Assembly (NCBI GenBank): GCA_020444065.1
Contig: JAHLLQ010000005.1
Span: forward strand, 62,001-126,000
Direction of reading: 5' to 3'
Source of the DNA: a bacterium
GTDB taxonomy: Bacteria; Sumerlaeota; Sumerlaeia; SLMS01; JAHLLQ01
DNA: 64,000 nt
This document shows positions 1 to 8,984 of this stretch, piece after piece. Both the position numbers and the translations under genes were made by a program. A model generated the notes under the pieces. That model saw only the letters and a program-made list of their open reading frames with translations. It did not search any database and was not told the origin of the DNA. Each line of letters begins with the position of its first letter. Position 1 is the stretch's first letter.

Positions 1-468
1 GTTGCAATGCTCTTTTCGAGGCAGAGCGAAGTGGCAAGAGCAGAGCAGGAACGGCAGCAAGCAGTCCAGATGGTGCAGCCGGCCCCAACGCCCATTGCGA
101 CCCCGGTGCCAACGCCAGTTCCGACGCCGCAGCCCACCCCGGAGCCGACGGCCACGCCCCTTCGGACGCCGTCGCCCAGCCCGGAACCGACGGCTACGCC
201 GGAACCCACCGAAACTCCACGCCCGACGGACACGCCCCTGCCGACGCCGCGATTCCAGGACGATCAGGTCGTCACCGACGTGGACCTGGGAGTGCGCATC
301 TCAGGCGTTATGGTCGCGGGGAGCGACTCGGTGGTGCTGATCGACGGCGAAGAAGTCGCGATCGGGCGGAAGCACAAGGGCATTCGTCCCCTGGAAGTTC
401 GGCGCGGTTTGATCGAAGCGGAAGTCGACGATGCCGGCCGGACCGTTCATCTTTATATTCGATACTGA
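1..468 (+). CDS. C-terminal part of a Pro/Thr-linker protein with a GspB/PulC-like end domain (5' truncated)
   Basis: The reading frame is already open at base 1, so the gene probably starts to the left of the window; an internal ATG at 7 has no convincing ribosome site. The visible 155 residues are a charged helical stretch, a linker of about 60 residues made of repeated P-T/P-x-P units, and a compact C-terminal domain (about residues 90-155) containing ISGVMV and [12 protein letters not shown]. That last domain resembles the small beta domain of type II secretion GspB/GspC proteins, which reads 'I.G.....vlIdg..v..G'. This assignment is by pattern only. A membrane anchor would be expected upstream. 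A similar Pro/Thr linker occurs in the GspE-like protein at 33740-36337. Confidence 0.6.
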   Translation, partial: VAMLFSRQSEVARAEQERQQAVQMVQPAPTPIATPVPTPVPTPQPTPEPTATPLRTPSPSPEPTATPEPTETPRPTDTPLPTPRFQDDQVVTDVDLGVRISGVMVAGSDSVVLIDGEEVAIGRKHKGIRPLEVRRGLIEAEVDDAGRTVHLYIRY

Positions 469-679
469 TTGTCCACACGTCGCCGATGCACAACTGTAGA
501 TACAGTCCCTTAGTACAGTTTATTTCGCTGATCTGACAAATCTTGGACAAAAGGCGGATTGACCCCTCTCCAGCAAGGTGGTCGTCTTCTTGCATGAGGA
601 TTGTGGTAGAGTATTCGTCAGGGCTCGCCTTGGCGGAAGCGGTTAGGTACAGGGTAACACATCGACCCAGGAGGGTCCC
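469..679. other. Intergenic region, no gene seen
   Basis: 211 bases between the truncated gene and the TPR protein. No RNA gene or clear terminator was recognised. The last bases hold the ribosome site AGGAGGG before the ATG at 680. Confidence 0.5.
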
Positions 680-2344
680 ATGCACGCAAGAATAAGACTC
701 TCGATCCTGTTGGCCCTCGGGGTGAGTATTCTCTCTGGGAACGTGTGGGCCGACGAGATCGTTTTCAAGAGCGGAGAGATCCGCCAGGGCCGCGTGGAAA
801 ACGTTCGCGGCGAGCCGAACCGCGTGGCTTACATCAGCGCCTCCGGCCGGCTGGAGATTCCCCGCCAATTGATTGAGGAAATCAAGGACGAGCCGGACGA
901 GGTGGATTACACCATCGTCGGCGATCAGTTCGTCAAGAATCGCAGCTACGAGACGGCCATCAAGATGTACCAGAAGGCTCTCGAAGCGGACCCTGATTAT
1001 ACGATCGCAAAAGACGGCATCGAGAAAGCGCGGAAGCTGATCGGCGAACAGCAGGCGGAAATCCAGCGCCGTGTTGCCGAGGAGAATTCAGGCCTTCTCG
1101 GGAAGGCCCGCGATGAGATTAGTCAGGAAAAATTCGCCGAAGCCGAGAGGACCATCGACCAGATCGCTCAGCAGGCAACGCCGCAACAGGCCGCGGCCGT
1201 TCAGTTGATCCGTCGCGATTTGTACGTTGCGTGGGGATTGAGCCGCATCGATCGCCTGGATCCGATCGGAGCGGAAGAGTATTTCCAGGAAGCACTGAAG
1301 ATCGATCCGGACAATGCAACGGCTCGCGAAGGCCTTCTGCGGGTTTGGGAAAACGATCCGTCGAAGCGCGAAGAGGTTCTCGCCGCCTACAAGCTGAAGT
1401 TGAAGGACAACCCGGACGATCTGATTCTGCAGCAGAAGGTCGCTGATATTCTGCTCGCGCAGCAGCGCTTTGAAGACGCTATCCCGCACCTGATGAAGCT
1501 CGAAGAATCGGGTAAATTCTCGACGTCGCGCTACGATGATCGATTGAAGAACGCGTTCGAGCAGATCGTGATGCGCCAGGTCACCGCCGGCGATCTCGCA
1601 GCGGCTGTGAAAACTTACAAGCAGCGCATGGAGGTTTTCCCGGACACGGATCCGATGCCACTGGCATTCCTGGAATACCAGAAGAAGCTGAATGATCTGG
1701 CCCCGAACGATTGGGACGGACGCGCGGGTCTGTTGGACGATTTGGAACGCCAGGGACTCAATACGCTGGCTGTCCAGGAAGCGCAGACGATCCTGCGTGG
1801 CGATCCCGAGAACGAGACGGCTTTGGCCTTCCTGCGCAAGGATGCCGTCTCGCAGTTGCAAGACATCCGCCAGATGTTCGAGAATGGCGAGTTCTTCACC
1901 GCACGCGAGCGCGCGCGCACGTTCATCGAAAATAACCCACGGTTCCCGGAATTGATTCAGCAGGCCAACGACATCTACACGAAGGCCGATATCGAGGCCG
2001 AACGTCAGGCTCGCCGGATCAGCGAGCAGGCTCGCGAAATCGCCGAGCGTGGCGATCAGTACCTGTCACAGGCACGTCGCTACGCCGAGCTGATGAAGAA
2101 TCGCGAGACGACGGAGCGCACGACCGTTTTGAGCTACAAGCAGGAAGCGATCAAGTTCGCTAACCGCGCGATTGAGACCTATCAGACGGCCCTGAAGATC
2201 GATCCGTCTCTCGGCCCCATCACCGGCATGGATGTGAACACGAAGCTGGCCGATGCCAGGAGCCTGCTGGGGAATCTGACGCGCGCGCCCTATCAGCGCC
2301 CGACGCGCCAGATGCGTCCGTTGGTCTCCGAGCCAGAGGGCTGA
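680..2344 (+). CDS. Exported TPR-repeat protein with an N-terminal small beta domain
   Basis: 554 residues. The start is supported by AGGAGGG five bases before the ATG. Residues 1-24 are a typical Sec signal peptide ending in NVWA, so the protein is probably periplasmic. Residues 25-75 (DEIVFKSGEIRQGRV...) look like a small beta-barrel module, also present at the start of the GspE-like protein at 33740. The rest is helical with TPR-type repeats, for example around residues 90-130 (A.KMYQKALEADPDY) and 190-220 (AEEYFQEALKIDPDN). A charged coiled-coil-like segment lies near 430-500. TPRs usually scaffold protein complexes; the partner here is unknown. A strong terminator follows, so this is probably a single-gene unit. 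Confidence 0.85.
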   Translation: MHARIRLSILLALGVSILSGNVWADEIVFKSGEIRQGRVENVRGEPNRVAYISASGRLEIPRQLIEEIKDEPDEVDYTIVGDQFVKNRSYETAIKMYQKALEADPDYTIAKDGIEKARKLIGEQQAEIQRRVAEENSGLLGKARDEISQEKFAEAERTIDQIAQQATPQQAAAVQLIRRDLYVAWGLSRIDRLDPIGAEEYFQEALKIDPDNATAREGLLRVWENDPSKREEVLAAYKLKLKDNPDDLILQQKVADILLAQQRFEDAIPHLMKLEESGKFSTSRYDDRLKNAFEQIVMRQVTAGDLAAAVKTYKQRMEVFPDTDPMPLAFLEYQKKLNDLAPNDWDGRAGLLDDLERQGLNTLAVQEAQTILRGDPENETALAFLRKDAVSQLQDIRQMFENGEFFTARERARTFIENNPRFPELIQQANDIYTKADIEAERQARRISEQAREIAERGDQYLSQARRYAELMKNRETTERTTVLSYKQEAIKFANRAIETYQTALKIDPSLGPITGMDVNTKLADARSLLGNLTRAPYQRPTRQMRPLVSEPEG

Positions 2345-2374
2345 GTCGCCGTTGGATATCGAATCAGATGGATG

Positions 2375-2407
2375 AGCGGGGGCGATTGGTCGCCCCCGCT
2401 TTCTTAT
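2375..2407 (+). terminator. Intrinsic terminator after the TPR gene
   Basis: A perfect 11-bp GC-rich inverted repeat (2375-2385 with 2390-2400) closes a TTGG loop and is followed by a T-rich tract (TTTCTTA). Confidence 0.9.
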
Positions 2408-2473
2408 TCCACGCTCCCTTCCGATTGCCCCACAGTCTGCACAAGACTATCCGGCTTGTGAGGTCGCAATGTC

Positions 2474-3340
2474 ATGAAGCAGCCGTCGGAAATCACAACG
2501 CACGTAAGCGCGGTCATCGTATCTTACGATCAACCGGAAGCTCTGCGTCGTTGTGTGGAGTCGTTGCAAGCCCAGGTCATCCCGAGTTGGATGCGCTACT
2601 CGATTCAGCCGGAGGTTTACGTCGGGAGTCGATTCGGCTGGTACGACGAGTCGGTGATGATGTTATCGAAGATGCGCGTCGACGATCACCGAATTGAAGG
2701 ATGGTGGCTGGTAGGGAATGCCGGGCCTGCTGTCGCTCGCAATGTGGCGCTGCGACAGACGACGGCGGACTATCTGCTCTTCATCGATCCCGCCGGATCG
2801 ATTGAATCTGCCCATGCAGTCGAAGAGATGGCGAAATTCCTGAATGAGAATTCAAGTGTAGCGGCCGTCGCGGGATGGGTTGGCCATGGCGATTCCGGCA
2901 GGGCAAGCGCCGGGGCGCTGACGCCCAAGCTCCAACTCCGGGAGTTGGAAGTGGGGGAGGCTCCAGGCTATGTGGCGGGCTGTTTCAGCATGTGGCGTCG
3001 TGAAGCCTTACTGTCGATCGGCGGATTCGATCCTCACGTTCGGGACGAGGCCGACACCATCGAGGCCTCTCTTCGCCTGGCCGAAGATTGGGAATTCGCC
3101 CTGCTGCCCGACGTCCGAGCCGCACTTGAACGCCCCCTGCGCTATTCCGAGCGCAGCCGAGCATACATTACGCTGAAAACGCGCGGGACGTTCGGGGCCC
3201 TTCCCATCCTGTTTCGCGGCGGCGGTCTTCTGGAAGCGGCTGCCTGGCCGTTTCGGGTGGTTGCCCGAACGCTCAATCCGCACCCGACCATGTTGCCGGC
3301 GGAGTGTATTCCCCCTTTGGAACATCCCGAAGACCGCTGA
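2474..3340 (+). CDS. Family 2-type glycosyltransferase
   Basis: 288 residues. The N-terminus has the GT-A nucleotide-sugar fold signature (VSAVIVSYDQPEALRRCVESL, residues 10-30). There is a GPAVARN segment near residue 84 and YLLFIDPAG near residue 98, where the usual DxD metal motif would sit; here it reads D-P-A-G, so the canonical second Asp is missing. Later GGFDP (about residue 183) and AEDWEF (about 203) match the acceptor-side motif of GT2 enzymes. It probably transfers a sugar to a polysaccharide, lipid or protein glycan, but the substrate cannot be read. It lies alone between a terminator and the M42 peptidase gene. Assignment to GT2 is good; whether it is catalytically conventional is uncertain. 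Confidence 0.8.
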   Translation: MKQPSEITTHVSAVIVSYDQPEALRRCVESLQAQVIPSWMRYSIQPEVYVGSRFGWYDESVMMLSKMRVDDHRIEGWWLVGNAGPAVARNVALRQTTADYLLFIDPAGSIESAHAVEEMAKFLNENSSVAAVAGWVGHGDSGRASAGALTPKLQLRELEVGEAPGYVAGCFSMWRREALLSIGGFDPHVRDEADTIEASLRLAEDWEFALLPDVRAALERPLRYSERSRAYITLKTRGTFGALPILFRGGGLLEAAAWPFRVVARTLNPHPTMLPAECIPPLEHPEDR

Positions 3341-3477
3341 ATCGGAGCCTGATTCTCAATTGCCAGAATCGACTCTTCGATTGCCCCGAGGGGCAGTGTG
3401 CCGGAACGTCCTGGTTTCGGCGCCACCGGCGATCCCGGGACAGCGCCTGTCGATTTTCTTCTCGGAGCGATCCTCAA

Positions 3478-4590
3478 ATGAGCTATGCGCAAACCGCCGC
3501 CGCCTTGATGGCTATTCCGACGGCCCCCTACAAAGAGCATTGGATGCTGGAAGAGCTGGACCGTCAGTTGGACCAGATTCCCGGCCTGGAAGTGAAGAAG
3601 GACCGATGGGGGAACGTGTTTGCGCGGCTCCGCCGGGGAGAGAATTCCCCCGGCTGCGTGGCCTACGTTGCGCACCTGGATCACCCCGGCTTCGTCGTCC
3701 ATCGCACGGAGGGCAACACCGTGCACGGCACATTCGAAGGCAACGTCGATACGGACTTCTTCAAGACGCGTCCCGTTCGTCTATTCCGCGACGTTGACGA
3801 TGCGGGCATTCGCGCGCACGTGACCGAAGTTTCCGAGCGGCGCAAGGAAACGCACAACCGCGCGGTGGTGCTTGAGGCTGAAGAGGATCCGGCCGGCGCA
3901 GTGTTGGGCATGTGGGATCTGGAACCATTCACGCTCGACGGCGATCACATTCGCAGCCGCGCAGTGGATGACCTCGGTGGCACGACGCTGATCCTGGAGA
4001 CGCTTCGCGGCGCCTCGCAGACCGAAGGCGATGTCGACGTGATGGGTGTTTTTACGCGGGCCGAGGAGTGCGGCTTCCGCGGTGCGCTGTTGGTTTGTCA
4101 GGACGACTCAGAGAAGGGCGAGTACATTCCACTCGATGCGTGGGTGATTTCCGTCGAGACGAGTTCCGCCCGTCCGACCACGCCGATCGGCGGCGGCGGC
4201 ATCCTGCGCGTTGGCGATCGCACATCGATCTTCAATCCCGAGATCACTCAGGCGATGAAGGAAATCTCTGAGGAGATGGCGGAGAAGCACGGCCAAAGGC
4301 CGCTGGTGCGCGCGCTGATGGACGGCGGCACTTGCGAAGCATCGGCTTTCAATCTGTGGGGCTACACGAGTGGTGGCCTGTGCTTGCCGCTCGGAAACTA
4401 CCACAATATGAATCGCGAAGCTGGCAAGATCGATCAGGAGTACATCTCGGTCGCGGATGCGGAAGGGTTGACGAACTCGATGGTGCAACTGGCGTTTTCG
4501 CGCGGCGGCGAGTCGGCTATGGCGCGCCTGAAGCGTGAGTACGAGGCGCTGGCCGAGGACGCCAAGCCGAAGATGCACAACTGGCCCTGA
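3478..4590 (+). CDS. M42-family metallo-aminopeptidase
   Basis: About 370 residues, normal for M42 (FrvX/PepA-type) dinuclear zinc aminopeptidases. The frame is open further upstream, but the ATG at 3478 gives the family-like N-terminus (MSYAQTAAALMAIPTAPYKE), so I chose it. Metal-site motifs are visible in order: AHLDHPGF (His/Asp), RAVDDLGG (bridging Asp), TRAEECG (catalytic base plus metal Glu), a SVETS segment (acidic ligand) and LPLGNYHNM near the end (last His). These enzymes are cytosolic oligomers that trim N-terminal residues from peptides. No peptide transporter lies next to it. Confidence 0.9.
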   Translation: MSYAQTAAALMAIPTAPYKEHWMLEELDRQLDQIPGLEVKKDRWGNVFARLRRGENSPGCVAYVAHLDHPGFVVHRTEGNTVHGTFEGNVDTDFFKTRPVRLFRDVDDAGIRAHVTEVSERRKETHNRAVVLEAEEDPAGAVLGMWDLEPFTLDGDHIRSRAVDDLGGTTLILETLRGASQTEGDVDVMGVFTRAEECGFRGALLVCQDDSEKGEYIPLDAWVISVETSSARPTTPIGGGGILRVGDRTSIFNPEITQAMKEISEEMAEKHGQRPLVRALMDGGTCEASAFNLWGYTSGGLCLPLGNYHNMNREAGKIDQEYISVADAEGLTNSMVQLAFSRGGESAMARLKREYEALAEDAKPKMHNWP

Positions 4591-4628
4591 GCCAACCGTA
4601 GGACGACGAACGATCTCTTGAAAACGAA

Positions 4629-5432
4629 TCAGGCCCGATTGCAGGCCTTGGCGAGGGACTGGACGTAAGCGGCGACTTCCTGCTTCACGTCGAGGCCCTC
4701 GTCTTGGCACTTGCCGATCAGCTTGATGAGAGCACTGCCCACGACGACGCCGTCGGCATGGGGAGCCAGCGAGCGCACGTCGTCCGGCGTTGCGATGCCG
4801 AATCCGACGGCGAGCGGCAGGTTCGCATTGGCTTGCACGCGATCCAGGTAATCCAGAACGCTTTGATCGACGTCGGAGTGCGCGCCCGTGATACCACGGC
4901 GCGCGATGCAGTACAGGAATCCGCCGGCATGTTCGGCGATGGCCGCGATGCGTTCGTTCGATGTCGTCGGCGCGATCAGCGGCACAAGGTGAAGCCCCTG
5001 GGGCTGGCAGGCTGCGCGAAACTCGGCGGCTTCCTCCGCCGGGAGATCGGCGGCCAGGAACCCATCGGCACCGGCGTCCTTGGCCAGGCGGGAGGACTCC
5101 TCGAGTCCGTGAGCGAGGAAGGGGTTGAGTGCTCCGAAGAGCACCACCGGGGTCTGGTGGCTCTTCCGGAACTCACTCAGGAGTTCGAGCGTTCCGGTGA
5201 ACGACATGCCGCGTTCGAGCGCAATGCTGGAGGCCTTCTGAATCGTCGGGCCGTCTGCAATTGGATCGGAGAACGGGACTCCCAATTCGATCAGGTCCGC
5301 GCCAGATTCGGCGAGTACGGGCAGGAGCGCCTTTGTCGTCTCGGCGTCGGGGAATCCGCTGGTCAGGTAAAGGATCAGCGCCGCACGGTTTTCCTCGCGG
5401 CATCGGGCAAACAGCTCGTCGATTCGGTTCAT
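4629..5432 (-). CDS. trpA: Tryptophan synthase alpha subunit
   Basis: 267 residues, full length. It cleaves indole-3-glycerol phosphate to indole and glyceraldehyde-3-phosphate as partner of TrpB. The catalytic region is clear: LIELGVPFSDPIADGPT contains the catalytic Glu and Asp, and GITGAHSD and AVGFGIATPDDV form the phosphate-binding end of the TIM barrel. No other trp gene is visible in the window, so it is outside a classical trp operon. It lies directly downstream of the PII gene (34-bp gap, same strand), which may place it in the same transcript. The ribosome site before the ATG at 5432 is weak. Confidence 0.96.
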   Translation of the reverse strand: MNRIDELFARCREENRAALILYLTSGFPDAETTKALLPVLAESGADLIELGVPFSDPIADGPTIQKASSIALERGMSFTGTLELLSEFRKSHQTPVVLFGALNPFLAHGLEESSRLAKDAGADGFLAADLPAEEAAEFRAACQPQGLHLVPLIAPTTSNERIAAIAEHAGGFLYCIARRGITGAHSDVDQSVLDYLDRVQANANLPLAVGFGIATPDDVRSLAPHADGVVVGSALIKLIGKCQDEGLDVKQEVAAYVQSLAKACNRA

Positions 5433-5466
5433 CGTTCTCGATTGTCTTTCGGGATGTGGGCAGCGA

Positions 5467-5808
<342 letters not shown>

Positions 5809-5820
5809 TCATCCGGCGGC

Positions 5821-5858
5821 AAGAATACTCCCGCCCGAGACGAGCGGGAGGAGTTCTT
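5821..5858 (-). terminator. Hairpin between the exported TPR gene and the PII gene
   Basis: An imperfect inverted repeat: a 7-bp GC stem (5828-5834 with 5844-5850) plus an outer 5-bp A/T stem (5821-5825 with 5854-5858). Read on the minus strand it lies just after the gene ending at 5889, and its 3' arm is U-rich. It is a plausible, not strong, terminator or attenuator. Confidence 0.45.
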
Positions 5859-5888
5859 CTCTGGATTTCAGGCCGACCTCGGAGGCCG

Positions 5889-6788
5889 TTACACGTAGGG
5901 GTCGTAATCTCCGGCGTTGCCGTAGGGGCTGCTTTGCGGTTGTTGCTGTTGCCGTGGTTGGGCACGTCTTGGGGCCGCGGGGGCTGCAGCCGGGGCATTA
6001 TTGGTCGCGAACGGGTCGAATCCCCCGCCGTCACCGCCGAATCCGCCGCCCGCGAATGGATCGTCCGCAATCGGAGCTCCGCCCGCACCAGGATCGGCAA
6101 ACGGATCGGCGACGCCCGCGCCGGCGGCATTCGCTGCCGCGCCGGCAACTGCTGCCCCTGCTGACGAGCCTGGACCCATCTCGCCTGTGATACGGGCCCA
6201 CGGATAGACCTCGGTCTGTTCCTTTTCCGTCTGCTTGCGATCCAATGATTGTTCCAGCAGCTTCTTCGCGCCCGCATCGGAGGCGCTCGACGATTCGAGG
6301 CGCATGTCATGGATGTCCATGACGAGAGAGAGGCCGTCTTTCAGGCGCTGCTCATCGCGGGCACGCAGGCTGTTCTTGCTCTCGCTGACTTTCTGGGACT
6401 CGCGCAGCGCACGCGCGCGCTCCTCGGGGCCGAGGCTGGAGTTTGCCAGCAGACGGCGCAGAGCCGTTTCCGCGTAATCGTAATTCTTCAGGGAATCCTC
6501 GCCGTAGGTGATCTCCGCCATGTAGCGAGACCACTTCTCGAGGAGGAACTGCAGTTCAATGTGATTGGGAGCCAGCTCGGCGGCGTGAGCCATGTCGTCC
6601 ACGGCACCTTGATAGTCGATGCGGTCGGCGCGCTCCATGGCGCGGTTGTAGTACGTCACCGAATCCTCGGGTAGCGCCTGGTATTGCTCCGGCGTGAGGA
6701 CGGCGCCAAGATCCTGGCCCAGCGACGGAGCCGCGAGGCAAAGCAGGGTGACAATAAAGCAGCCGCTCAGGCAGCGAAGTGTTCTCAT
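5889..6788 (-). CDS. Exported TPR-like protein with Gly/Ala/Gln-rich tail
   Basis: 299 residues. The frame extends to 6815, but the ATG at 6788 has AAGGAGG at ideal spacing and begins a clean signal peptide (MRTLRCLSGCFIVTLLCLAAPSLGQ), so I start there. Residues 30-90 contain one TPR-like pair (YYNRAMERADRIDYQGAV). The middle is charged and helical. From about residue 200 the protein is low complexity (Ala/Gly, repeated DPFA units, then QPRQQQQPQ) and is probably disordered. No enzymatic motif was seen. Its role is unknown; it may be an envelope scaffold. It is divergent from the ABC operon. Confidence 0.8.
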   Translation of the reverse strand: MRTLRCLSGCFIVTLLCLAAPSLGQDLGAVLTPEQYQALPEDSVTYYNRAMERADRIDYQGAVDDMAHAAELAPNHIELQFLLEKWSRYMAEITYGEDSLKNYDYAETALRRLLANSSLGPEERARALRESQKVSESKNSLRARDEQRLKDGLSLVMDIHDMRLESSSASDAGAKKLLEQSLDRKQTEKEQTEVYPWARITGEMGPGSSAGAAVAGAAANAAGAGVADPFADPGAGGAPIADDPFAGGGFGGDGGGFDPFATNNAPAAAPAAPRRAQPRQQQQPQSSPYGNAGDYDPYV

Positions 6789-7269
6789 CGAACGATCCTC
6801 CTTGGACAATCCCAACTAGGATGGAGCCACCGGCGAGGGCAACTCAACCGGATTTCATCATTCCCGCGATGGAAAATTCCACCGCGCAAACCCGACACAC
6901 CGTTAGACAATCGGCCCGAGACAGAAGTTCCGCGATTACTCGGCTCCCACATGGCCATGGGTCATTGTGACACGTCTTTGGGGGGCGACTACCGCCGAGA
7001 AGACCAAAAACACCGCGAATCCCGCCGATTGCACGCAAAATCGTCGAAGCAGCCCGCACTTGGCGGCTCGGTATATTTTTTGAATTCCGGGCCGTCTCGG
7101 ATAATCCTCTCGTTGGCCACAGGACGTCTATTGCGGGGGAATTCCGACTACCGTCCAGAAACAGATTGCCACCCCTGGGCTCGCGGCCGGTGCTTGCGGG
7201 ATGCCAGGGCGGGCCGCCGGCCGGCGAGAAGACAGATAAGTACCAGAGTTCATGTAAGGAGTAACATCC
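6789..7269. other. 481-bp divergent intergenic region
   Basis: It separates the minus-strand TPR gene from the plus-strand ABC operon, so promoters in both directions are expected. No gene or RNA was recognised. A GATAAT hexamer at 7100-7105 could be a -10 box, but the matching -35 position is only TTTTTG. The last bases carry the AAGGAG ribosome site for the ATG at 7270. Frames crossing this region are not convincing. Confidence 0.5.
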
Positions 7270-8238
7270 ATGGCAGCGATGGTGGAGTTAAAGGAACTCC
7301 GCAAGCGTTTCGGTCCCATCACGGCTGTCGATGGCGTCTCGTTCCAGGTGGACAAGGGCGAAGTCCTTGGTTTCCTGGGCCCCAACGGCGCCGGCAAATC
7401 GACAACGATGAAGATGCTGACCTGTTTCCTGGCACCGACGTCGGGAACCGCTTCCGTTTGTGGATTCGACATTCTCGAGAAGCCGACCCAGGTGCGTTCC
7501 CGGATCGGTTATCTCCCCGAGGGCGCTCCGGCTTACCCGGATATGACCCCGACCAGCTTCCTGAACTTCATCGCGGAGATCCGCGGCCTGAAGGGGAGCT
7601 CAAAGAAGAAGGCCATCGACAGGGTTTGGGAGCTCGTGGACCTGAAGGGCGTCATGCACCAGCCGATCGAGACGCTTTCGAAGGGCTACAAGCGCCGCGT
7701 CGGATTGGCACAGGCCATCCTGGCGGATCCGGATGTTCTGATTCTCGACGAGCCCACCGACGGTCTCGATCCGAATCAGAAGCACGAAGTCCGCACCCTC
7801 ATTAAGGAAATGTCGAAGGACAAGGTCATTATCCTGTCCACGCATATCCTGGAGGAAGTCGAGGCCGTCTGCAGCCGGGCAATCATCATTGCCAAGGGCC
7901 GATCGATTTTCGACGGCACGCCTGCAGAGCTGGAGCGGCGCTCCCGCTACCACAATGCCGTGTCGTTGACGATCGAGAAGGGAACGGCTCCCGAAGCAAA
8001 GGGGAAGCTCTCGGCGCTCGACAATGTCGACAAGGTCGAGGAGCGGGGCTCCGGCGAAAACGGCACCGTCAGCTTCATGGTTTTCCCGAAGAAGGGAAAG
8101 GCGATCCTCGCCGAAATCTCCGCGTTCGCGCTCAAGAATGGCTGGCAACTCGATGAGTTGCATTCGGAAGTTGGCCGACTGGACGAGGTGTTCCGTCAGT
8201 TGACTCTCGGGGGCTCGAAGAAGGAGGACCGGAAATGA
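7270..8238 (+). CDS. ABC transporter ATP-binding protein, Gld/ABC-2 type
   Basis: 322 residues. Walker A is GPNGAGKST (about residues 40-48), the signature region is LSKGYKRRVGLAQA, Walker B is VLILDEPTDGLDP, and the H-loop is STHILEE. A C-terminal extension of about 90 residues is typical of ABC-2 exporters of the GldA/CcmA-like family. The ATG is preceded by AAGGAG. The stop overlaps the permease start (ATGA at 8235-8238), indicating translational coupling. With the next three genes it forms a complete exporter-like unit resembling the GldA-GldF-GldG set. In Bacteroidetes gliding bacteria that set supports gliding and secretion, but related sets occur in many non-gliding bacteria, so the cargo is unknown. 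Confidence 0.93.
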   Translation: MAAMVELKELRKRFGPITAVDGVSFQVDKGEVLGFLGPNGAGKSTTMKMLTCFLAPTSGTASVCGFDILEKPTQVRSRIGYLPEGAPAYPDMTPTSFLNFIAEIRGLKGSSKKKAIDRVWELVDLKGVMHQPIETLSKGYKRRVGLAQAILADPDVLILDEPTDGLDPNQKHEVRTLIKEMSKDKVIILSTHILEEVEAVCSRAIIIAKGRSIFDGTPAELERRSRYHNAVSLTIEKGTAPEAKGKLSALDNVDKVEERGSGENGTVSFMVFPKKGKAILAEISAFALKNGWQLDELHSEVGRLDEVFRQLTLGGSKKEDRK

Positions 8239-8969
8239 GTAACATTTGGACGATCTTCAAACGCGAGCTGCGGGGATACTTCGTTACCCCGCTCGCCTAC
8301 GTCTTCATCGTCATCTTCCTTTTCCTGACGGGTATCTTCACCTTCTACATGGGCAGCTTTTTCCAGCGGGGTCAGGCGGACCTGCAGTCGTTCTTCTCTT
8401 TCCATCCCTGGCTCTACCTTTTCCTGATCCCGGCGATCTCCATGCGCCTGTGGGCGGAGGAAAGGAAGCAGGGGACGATCGAGCTGTTGCTGACGCTCCC
8501 GGTTTCCATGACTCAGGCCGTGATTGGGAAGTTCCTTTCCGCCTGGATATTCACGGGGATTGCGCTCGTGCTGACCTTCCCAATGTGGATCACGGTGAAT
8601 TATCTGGGTAACCCAGACAACGGTGTGATCGTAGCAAGTTACATCGGCAGCTTCATCATGGCCGGTGCTTACCTGGCGATCGGCACATGCATCTCCGCGA
8701 TGACCAAGAATCAGGTGATCGCATTCGTGATCACCGTCGTGACATGCTTGCTGTTCGTGCTGGCCGGCTTCCCGGTCGTGCTGAACTTCTTCCAGGGCTG
8801 GGCCCCGGAATACCTGGTCGATGCGATCAGCTCGTTCAGCTTCCTGACGCACTTCAGCTCGATTACGAAGGGTGTGATCGATGTGCGCGACATTATCTAC
8901 TTCGTGTCGTTGATCGGCTGCTGGCTGTTCGCCAGTGCCATCATCGTCGACATGAAAAAAGGCCAATAA
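8235..8969 (+). CDS. ABC-2 type permease, GldF-like
   Basis: 244 residues with six predicted membrane helices. The N-terminus (ELRGYFVTPLAYVFIVIFLFL) is the classical start of GldF/ABC-2 permeases that carry an exported loop, followed by MRLWAEERKQGTIELLLTLP, the coupling motif found in this family. The start overlaps the ATPase stop by 4 bases, and the GldG-like gene follows after 15 bases with the ribosome site GGGGGAG. It is expected to form the membrane channel of the transporter. Confidence 0.92.
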   Translation: MSNIWTIFKRELRGYFVTPLAYVFIVIFLFLTGIFTFYMGSFFQRGQADLQSFFSFHPWLYLFLIPAISMRLWAEERKQGTIELLLTLPVSMTQAVIGKFLSAWIFTGIALVLTFPMWITVNYLGNPDNGVIVASYIGSFIMAGAYLAIGTCISAMTKNQVIAFVITVVTCLLFVLAGFPVVLNFFQGWAPEYLVDAISSFSFLTHFSSITKGVIDVRDIIYFVSLIGCWLFASAIIVDMKKGQ

Positions 8970-8984
8970 GGGGGAGTATCGAAC

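Noticed and set aside
67-245. CRISPR-like or tandem repeat array at the left edge
   Set aside because: The repeats code for Pro/Thr residues in frame with varying units and no spacer structure, so they are a protein linker. The same applies to 34606-34680.
6684-7805. 373-codon plus-strand frame crossing the divergent region
   Set aside because: It crosses the 5' part of a minus-strand gene, the promoter region and the start of the ABC ATPase in another frame. The ATPase has strong motifs.
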